The notes beneath the pieces were generated by a model. The model saw only the letters and a list, made by a program, of their open reading frames with translations. It made no database searches and was not told where the DNA came from. A stretch of 10,308 bases of DNA, taken from Acidobacteriota bacterium (GTDB lineage: Bacteria; Acidobacteriota; UBA6911). The stretch lies in NCBI GenBank assembly GCA_031254095.1, contig JAIRVC010000167.1:1-10308 (forward strand). The letters are read 5' to 3'. This document shows, in pieces, positions 6,581-10,308 of the stretch (its first letter is position 1; every line of letters starts with the position of its first letter). The translations under genes and the position numbers were made by a program.

Positions 6581-6857
6581 GCCGGTGCAGATTCCATCTG
6601 ACGCTGTATGGGTGGCTTGTGGGCAAGTTATCGCCGGACATAGCCGTCATGCCGTCACCCACGAAGGTGAGTATAATCCAATCCTGGAACGATGTTTCAG
6701 CGAACTGGCTGTCCGCGCCCGTCGGTATCAACGCGCGCAGCACGCGCTCCATCTCGTTTTCATTTCTGCCGTGCATCGCGTCGACGGTATACGAATTCTG
6801 CGACACATGCTGCCTGTCGCCATTGAACCAAGGAAGTTTCGTCGATTTATTCCCATG
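6581..6857 (-). pseudogene. Possible upstream part of the receptor remnant, in a shifted frame
   Basis: Just upstream of the receptor fragment, a different minus frame is open from 6857 (after a TGA at 6858-6860). It reads GNKSTKLPWFNGDRQHVSQN, then MHGRNENEMERVLRALIPTG and SFQDWIILTFVGDGMTAMSG, then runs past the point (about 6600-6610) where the receptor-like frame ITCPQATHTASDGICTGVTW begins. The two differ by one frame, so at least one indel is needed to join them. I do not recognise a domain in this piece, and it could be unrelated sequence. Confidence 0.3.
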
Positions 6858-6916
6858 TCACATACCTCGCCGCCGGTTGCGGGCAGATTGTAATGATCCG
6901 CATTTTCCTTTGGCAT

Positions 6917-7178
6917 CTTCTTTACAAGCTTTTTTGGCTCCAGAATCGCCTATGATACCATCTTGCGTCACACAAGCAGATCGATCTTAAAACAGGATTG
7001 AAAGAAAATACAAACAAAAAATCCCTTTCAGGAAACACTTAATTAATTGCCATTACCTCTTGACGGCCAGCCGGCCGCCGCCGCGCAACCTAAAAACGAA
7101 CCGTTGCGTATTAAAAAAACAATATCATCTTGCGAAATTTCGCAGTACCCTCATGGAACTATGAAAGGAGATCTAACA
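6917..7178. other. Divergent intergenic region between receptor remnant and beta-helix lipoprotein
   Basis: About 260 bp with no credible gene. It contains dispersed motif copy 4 (7031-7050), a GC-rich CCAGCCGGCCGCCGCC patch (7067-7082), an A-rich stretch (7110-7123) and the lipoprotein's ribosome binding site. An upstream in-frame ATG-less extension of the lipoprotein frame reaches 7047 but lacks protein-like character. I cannot place a convincing promoter for either strand. Confidence 0.5.
7031..7050 (+). repeat. Dispersed intergenic motif, copy 4
   Basis: GGAAACACTTAATTAATTGC keeps the GGAAACRCT start and TTAATTGC end of the motif, with a small insertion in the middle. Confidence 0.45.
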
Positions 7179-9158
7179 ATGCGTTATCTGATTCTGATTT
7201 TAGTTTTGTCGTATTCGCTCCTTGGCTGTTCGCCGGCCGACACTGTTTCCGGCGAGTTTATTGTCGAGCCGCCAACTCTCCTCTCGCTCGGTTTCGAGTG
7301 GAAGATATCGGGCGATGACAATCGTAACGCCCGTGTGGATGTTTCGTACCGCAAAGCCGGAGAAGCGGAATGGCGGCAGGGATTGCCGATGATGCGGCTG
7401 CAAGGGGAATTGGTGCATGGAACGACACCGCGCGATGGCGGCAATCACTTTTTCAATTACGAGGCGCCGAACATGTTCGCGGGCAGCATTTTGAACCTCG
7501 AACCGGACACGGAATACGAATGCCGGTTTGTTCTGTCCGATCCCGAGGGAGTGAAAGGCAAAACGGTACAGACGGTTTCTGTGCGCACACGGAAGGAACC
7601 CGAACCCGCCGCAGGCGGCCGCGTCTTCCATGTGTACCCTTTCGGTTACGAGGGGCCGCGGCAGGAACCGGCATTTACCGGCCTTCTCGCCGCTTACTAC
7701 ATGGGGTCGGATCATTCGGACCATTCCATTGCCTCGCAGCCGCGTGTCGAAGCCGGCGATATTCTCTTGATACATGCCGGCGTATATAAGGACAACCGTT
7801 TTTCTTACAGCGGGTTTGACCGCAACTCCGCGGCGTATGGCACTCCATTTGACGGCACCTATTATTTGACCCGGAGCGGGACGCCCGACAAGCCGATCGT
7901 AATTAAAAACGCCGGCGATGGCGAGGTTATATTCGACGGGGACGGATGCCACAACCTCTTTAACCTCATGGCGGCAAACTATAATTATTTCGAAGGCATC
8001 ACGGTCCGCAATACGAATGTGGCTTTCCTGCTCGGATTGAAAAACATCGCCGGAGCGAGCGGATTCACTTTGAAGCATTCACGGCTTGAGAACATTGGCC
8101 GTGGCATACAGGCGGAATGGTCCGGGTCCAGAAACTTTTACATCGCCGACAATGTTTTTATCGGGCGACACGACGCCGACAAACTGCTGAGTTGGTGGCC
8201 GCCCAACGTGTGGGCGAAATTTCCGGGCTACCCGTCACAAATAACCTCGGAATACGCGGTAAAAGTTTATGGTCAAGGTCACGTGGTCGCTTGGAATTAC
8301 GTTGCGAACTGGCACGACGGCATCGACATTTCCACCTACGGAGATCCGGACGGAACTCCGTATGAGATCAGAGATCGCGTACCAGTCGCAATCGATTTCC
8401 ATAACAACGATTTATCAAACATGGCCGACAACTGCATTGAAGCGGATGGCGGCGCGCACAATATACGGGTCTTTGAAAACCGATGTTTTAATTCCGCAAT
8501 AGGAGCTTTCAGCGCGCAGCCGATATTTGGCGGGCCGCTCTACATTTACCGCAACCTGTCATACAACGCCATCACGGGCGGACCTTTAAAGTTCGTAGAC
8601 ACGCCGGCAGGCGTTCTGGTATATCAGAACACGTTTATCGGCCAGGGAGGTTTTATGGGGCCGGCTTCCAATGTACATTTCCGGAACAACCTGTTTTTGG
8701 GAGATGGCTGGGCCGATCCCGTATTGAACCTGAATACGTATACAAACTACTCCAGTTCGGATTACAACGGCTTTCGTCCGAACGAAAATGTCGAAAACGC
8801 ATTTGAGTGGAATTCCCCGCATTTTGAAATGTCCGTTGATTATACCGGTCAATTGGTTACGCGGCGTTTCCGGTCGCTCGAAGAATACCAAAATGAAACA
8901 GGGCAGGAAAAGCATAGCCTGGTGCTTGATTATGATACGTTCGTGAATGTTGGCATCCCGGACAAATCCGACCCGCAACGGATTTACCGGCCGGAAGAGT
9001 TCGACTTCCGTTTAAAACCGGGTTCAGCGGCAATAGACAAGGGCATGGACCTACCCTCCATTACAGACGATTTTACCGGGAACGCGCCTGACCTGGGGGC
9101 GTACGAATTTTACCGGCCGGTTCCGCATTATGGACCGCGTCCTGTCCGTACCCGCTGA
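7179..9158 (+). CDS. Exported lipoprotein with Fn3-like domain and right-handed parallel beta-helix
   Basis: 659 residues. The start is the ATG at 7179, not the upstream in-frame start at 7047: AAAGGAG (7164-7170) sits 8 nt before it, and the protein then opens with a lipoprotein signal, MRYLILILVLSYSLLGC, with lipobox LLGC and Cys17 as lipidation site. Residues about 28-138 (VDVSYRKAGEAEWRQG, LNLEPDTEYECRFVLSD) look like a fibronectin-III-type domain. From about 190 (AGDILLIHAGVYKDN, GTPDKPIVIKNAGDGEVIFD) a parallel beta-helix follows with repeated short strand turns (VAWNYVANWHDGIDIS, DNCIEADGGAHNIRVFENRC, LYIYRNLSYN, VLVYQNTFIG). The C-terminus RLKPGSAAIDKGMDL...PDLGAYEF is the common end of such proteins. 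The fold suggests polysaccharide binding or cleavage (pectate-lyase-like superfamily), but I see no assignable catalytic set. It ends in TGA, showing that TGA is also used as stop in this genome. Monocistronic, with its own leader. Confidence 0.85.
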   Translation: MRYLILILVLSYSLLGCSPADTVSGEFIVEPPTLLSLGFEWKISGDDNRNARVDVSYRKAGEAEWRQGLPMMRLQGELVHGTTPRDGGNHFFNYEAPNMFAGSILNLEPDTEYECRFVLSDPEGVKGKTVQTVSVRTRKEPEPAAGGRVFHVYPFGYEGPRQEPAFTGLLAAYYMGSDHSDHSIASQPRVEAGDILLIHAGVYKDNRFSYSGFDRNSAAYGTPFDGTYYLTRSGTPDKPIVIKNAGDGEVIFDGDGCHNLFNLMAANYNYFEGITVRNTNVAFLLGLKNIAGASGFTLKHSRLENIGRGIQAEWSGSRNFYIADNVFIGRHDADKLLSWWPPNVWAKFPGYPSQITSEYAVKVYGQGHVVAWNYVANWHDGIDISTYGDPDGTPYEIRDRVPVAIDFHNNDLSNMADNCIEADGGAHNIRVFENRCFNSAIGAFSAQPIFGGPLYIYRNLSYNAITGGPLKFVDTPAGVLVYQNTFIGQGGFMGPASNVHFRNNLFLGDGWADPVLNLNTYTNYSSSDYNGFRPNENVENAFEWNSPHFEMSVDYTGQLVTRRFRSLEEYQNETGQEKHSLVLDYDTFVNVGIPDKSDPQRIYRPEEFDFRLKPGSAAIDKGMDLPSITDDFTGNAPDLGAYEFYRPVPHYGPRPVRTR

Positions 9159-9173
9159 TATGTGGAGCACGTT

Positions 9174-9210
9174 GGTGAAGCGCTGATTAATCGCGCGTGC
9201 GCTCCGCGCG
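9174..9210 (+). repeat. Dispersed intergenic motif, copy 5, with adjacent GC hairpin
   Basis: GGTGAAGCGCTGATTAATCGC (9174-9194 region) starts 15 bp after the lipoprotein stop. It overlaps a hairpin in which CGCGCG (9192-9197) can pair with CGCGCG (9205-9210). No T-tract follows, so terminator function is uncertain. Confidence 0.5.
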
Positions 9211-9266
9211 CCTCACCTGTCTGCCAAAGGTCTGGCGCGCGGAACCGTGGGGTTTTGCAATCGCGC

Positions 9267-9330
9267 CAATTTTTGCAAATATTTATATCCGAACGCCGAT
9301 CTTGACAGCCGGGCAGGAGCGACATAAACT
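9267..9330 (+). promoter_or_regulatory. rpsU promoter with A/T-rich upstream element
   Basis: A consensus -35 TTGACA (9302-9307), 17-bp spacer and TAAACT (9325-9330) as -10 lie 32 bp before the start codon. The A/T-rich stretch at 9267-9289 (AATTTTTGCAAATATTTATA) has the place and composition of an UP element, as expected for a strongly expressed ribosomal protein gene. Confidence 0.75.
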
Positions 9331-9362
9331 TTATAGTTTGTCGTCGGAGGGAGGTGAATCTA

Positions 9363-9560
9363 ATGGCGGAAGTTGTTCTAAATGAAGGGGAATCCCTTGA
9401 GAGCGCATTGAGGCGTTTTAAACGCAAGGTGCAACAGGAAGACATCATCAAAGATGTCAAAAAGCACGCTTTCTATCTGAAGCCGGGCGAGAAAAAGCGC
9501 ATTAAGCAGGCGCTGGCGCGTAAACGGCTGCGTAAAAAAATGCGCACCGTTCGCTATTAG
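9363..9560 (+). CDS. rpsU: 30S ribosomal protein S21
   Basis: A 65-residue, very basic protein of normal S21 size. The family pattern is clear: EVVLNEGESLESALRRFKRK (about residues 3-22), VQQEDIIKDVKKHAFYLKPG and EKKRIKQALARKRLRKKMR. S21 binds the small ribosomal subunit near the anti-Shine-Dalgarno end of 16S rRNA and aids initiation. The start is the ATG at 9363 because a very strong GGAGGGAGGTGA tract (9346-9357) ends 5 nt before it; the in-frame GTG at 9354 lies inside that tract and is unlikely. It has its own promoter upstream and a strong terminator downstream, so it is a single-gene unit here, not part of the rpsU-dnaG-rpoD arrangement known from enterobacteria. Confidence 0.95.
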   Translation: MAEVVLNEGESLESALRRFKRKVQQEDIIKDVKKHAFYLKPGEKKRIKQALARKRLRKKMRTVRY

Positions 9561-9584
9561 ACCTGAATACGATTTGAATTATTC

Positions 9585-9605
9585 GCGGGCGGAATAACGG
9601 CCCGC
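9585..9605 (+). repeat. Small hairpin after rpsU
   Basis: GCGGGC (9585-9590) and GCCCGC (9600-9605) form a 6-bp stem with a 9-nt loop, 24 bp after the rpsU stop. No T-tract follows. It may protect the rpsU mRNA 3' end; the real terminator is further on. Confidence 0.35.
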
Positions 9606-9611
9606 ATGTCA

Positions 9612-9629
9612 GGGAAACGCTGATTAATC
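9612..9629 (+). repeat. Dispersed intergenic motif, copy 6
   Basis: GGGAAACGCTGATTAATC is the best match to the consensus. It lies between rpsU and its terminator. Confidence 0.55.
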
Positions 9630-9638
9630 TTCCTTACG

Positions 9639-9686
9639 AAAAAGCCGCGCTGGATGCGGGTCATTCGCATCCAGCGCGGCTTTTTT
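9639..9686. terminator. Strong bidirectional intrinsic terminator
   Basis: A perfect 20-bp stem (arms 9639-9658 and 9666-9685, beginning AAAAAGCCGCGCTGG) with a 7-nt loop is flanked by A5 on the left and T6 on the right, giving a U-tract in both directions. It ends rpsU transcription from the left and the kinase-like gene from the right; the kinase-like gene's stop codon (9685-9687) overlaps the T-tract. Confidence 0.93.
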
Positions 9687-10308
9687 ATTCGCTGCCGGTT
9701 TTCAGTTTAACAAAATCCATGATTACCTCGGCGGCCTTGCCAGGTGGAATCACGCTTGTGTCCATTGTAAGATGGTAGTTTGAACTGCATAGCCAGTCGT
9801 ATTTTGCCATCCGCGCGAGGTACGCCTGACGCGCCCGGTCGGATTCCTGAATCAGAAACGCGGCCTGTTCTTCCGTTTGGGCGTGATAGGCGTCGATGGC
9901 GAGTTTAATCCGGTACTCGACGGGCGCGTGCAGGAATACATGCACCGCGCCCGGATGATCGCGTAGAACATGCAGCCCGCCCCGGCCTACAACCACGCAG
10001 TTTTCGCGTTCCGCCAGCTCCTTGATGATTTTTCCCTCAAGTCCGAACAGGTGCTCATCCGTTACGGTGCGAAACGGCGGCGCGGCATAGGTCGCGTCTG
10101 GAAGGCCAAAGGTGAACAGTTCCGTAATCCGTTCCCAGGTGGACGCGAGGCGTTCATCGCGCCAGGAAATCTCCTCCACGGGAACGCCCAGCGATTCCGC
10201 AGCCAGGTGCAATACTTCCCGATCCGCGTAGTAAAAGCCCATCTTCGAAGCCGTCAAATGCCCGATGGTTGCTCCGCCGCAGCAAAACTGTCGTGAAATG
10301 GTTATGGC
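9685..10308 (-). CDS. Cytidylate kinase-like family protein (5' end outside window)
   Basis: The frame is open to the window edge, so this is the C-terminal 207 residues of a protein probably only slightly longer. The first visible residues AITISRQFCCGGATIGHLTA match the start of cytidylate-kinase-like P-loop proteins (ITISRQxGxGGxxIG), with CCGGATIG as phosphate-binding loop; a start at the TTG at 10257 would remove this loop and is wrong. Further features are FYYADREVLHLAAESLGVP, the LAERENCVVVGRGGLHVLRD strand-loop and HVFLHAPVEYRIKLAID, then a lid-like YHAQTEEQAAFLIQESDRAR stretch and YHLTMDTSVIPPGKAAEVIM. Proteins of this family are soluble, about 200-220 residues, and presumed nucleoside monophosphate kinases, but specificity is not established for most and they are separate from the essential Cmk. 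CC in place of GS/GC in the P-loop is slightly unusual. Confidence 0.85.
   Translation of the reverse strand, partial: AITISRQFCCGGATIGHLTASKMGFYYADREVLHLAAESLGVPVEEISWRDERLASTWERITELFTFGLPDATYAAPPFRTVTDEHLFGLEGKIIKELAERENCVVVGRGGLHVLRDHPGAVHVFLHAPVEYRIKLAIDAYHAQTEEQAAFLIQESDRARQAYLARMAKYDWLCSSNYHLTMDTSVIPPGKAAEVIMDFVKLKTGSE

Noticed and set aside
7047..7178. Upstream start of the lipoprotein at 7047
   Set aside because: It would bury the signal peptide behind 44 low-complexity residues; the ATG at 7179 has a good ribosome binding site and places the lipobox normally.
7200..8078. Minus-strand open frame of 292 codons
   Set aside because: It is antisense to the beta-helix gene, has no recognisable domain and no ribosome binding site.
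9332..9337. TATAGT as the rpsU -10 element
   Set aside because: Its distance from TTGACA is 24 bp; TAAACT at 9325-9330 gives the correct 17-bp spacer.
10255..10257. TTG start for the kinase-like gene
   Set aside because: The frame continues upstream to the window edge and contains the P-loop, so the start lies outside the window.
1..10308. tRNA, rRNA, CRISPR array or transposase gene
   Set aside because: I found no cloverleaf-like sequence, no regular spacer-repeat array and no transposase-like protein in any frame.

Overview
The window is a stretch of bacterial chromosome of roughly 50% G+C. A TonB/Oar-type outer-membrane receptor remnant, exported proteins with Sec or lipoprotein signals, and a DnaN-clamp-loader delta subunit point to a Gram-negative bacterium. 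The receptor's C-terminus and the HolA and S21 sequences look Acidobacteriota-like to me, but this is a guess from memory, not a placement.

Layout, left to right: the last 51 codons of a MATE-type transporter (+); a DUF3788 protein (+); holA (+); a convergent junction with a 17-bp inverted repeat; then a minus-strand block read right to left. That block holds a frameshifted TonB-dependent receptor remnant (5456 to about 6860), a terminator-like hairpin, and two tandem long genes (5364-3649 and 3510-1789). Divergent from the block is a 659-residue lipoprotein with an Fn3-like domain and a right-handed beta-helix (+), then rpsU with a well-formed promoter, a strong bidirectional terminator, and a 5'-incomplete cytidylate-kinase-like gene (-) running off the right edge.

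The main result is in the minus-strand block. Each of the two long genes is interrupted by one in-frame TGA, and in both the TGA falls at the same place in the protein: GVGH-TGA-SSC in one and TIGD-TGA-GSC in the other. This is the signature of the UGSC (seleno)protein family. I read both as complete selenocysteine proteins (573 and 571 residues), each with a Sec signal peptide, an N-terminal UGSC redox domain and a C-terminal domain of about 300 residues of unknown function. The first has a textbook-like bacterial SECIS hairpin with a GGUC loop starting 11 nt after the UGA. A gene caller that treats TGA as stop would break each into two hypothetical proteins. They are probably co-transcribed paralogues that form exported selenium-dependent oxidoreductases of unknown substrate.

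A second pattern is a short dispersed intergenic motif, consensus GGAAACGCTGATTAATTGC. It recurs six times, always between genes, twice contributing the stop codon of the upstream gene, and often next to an inverted repeat.
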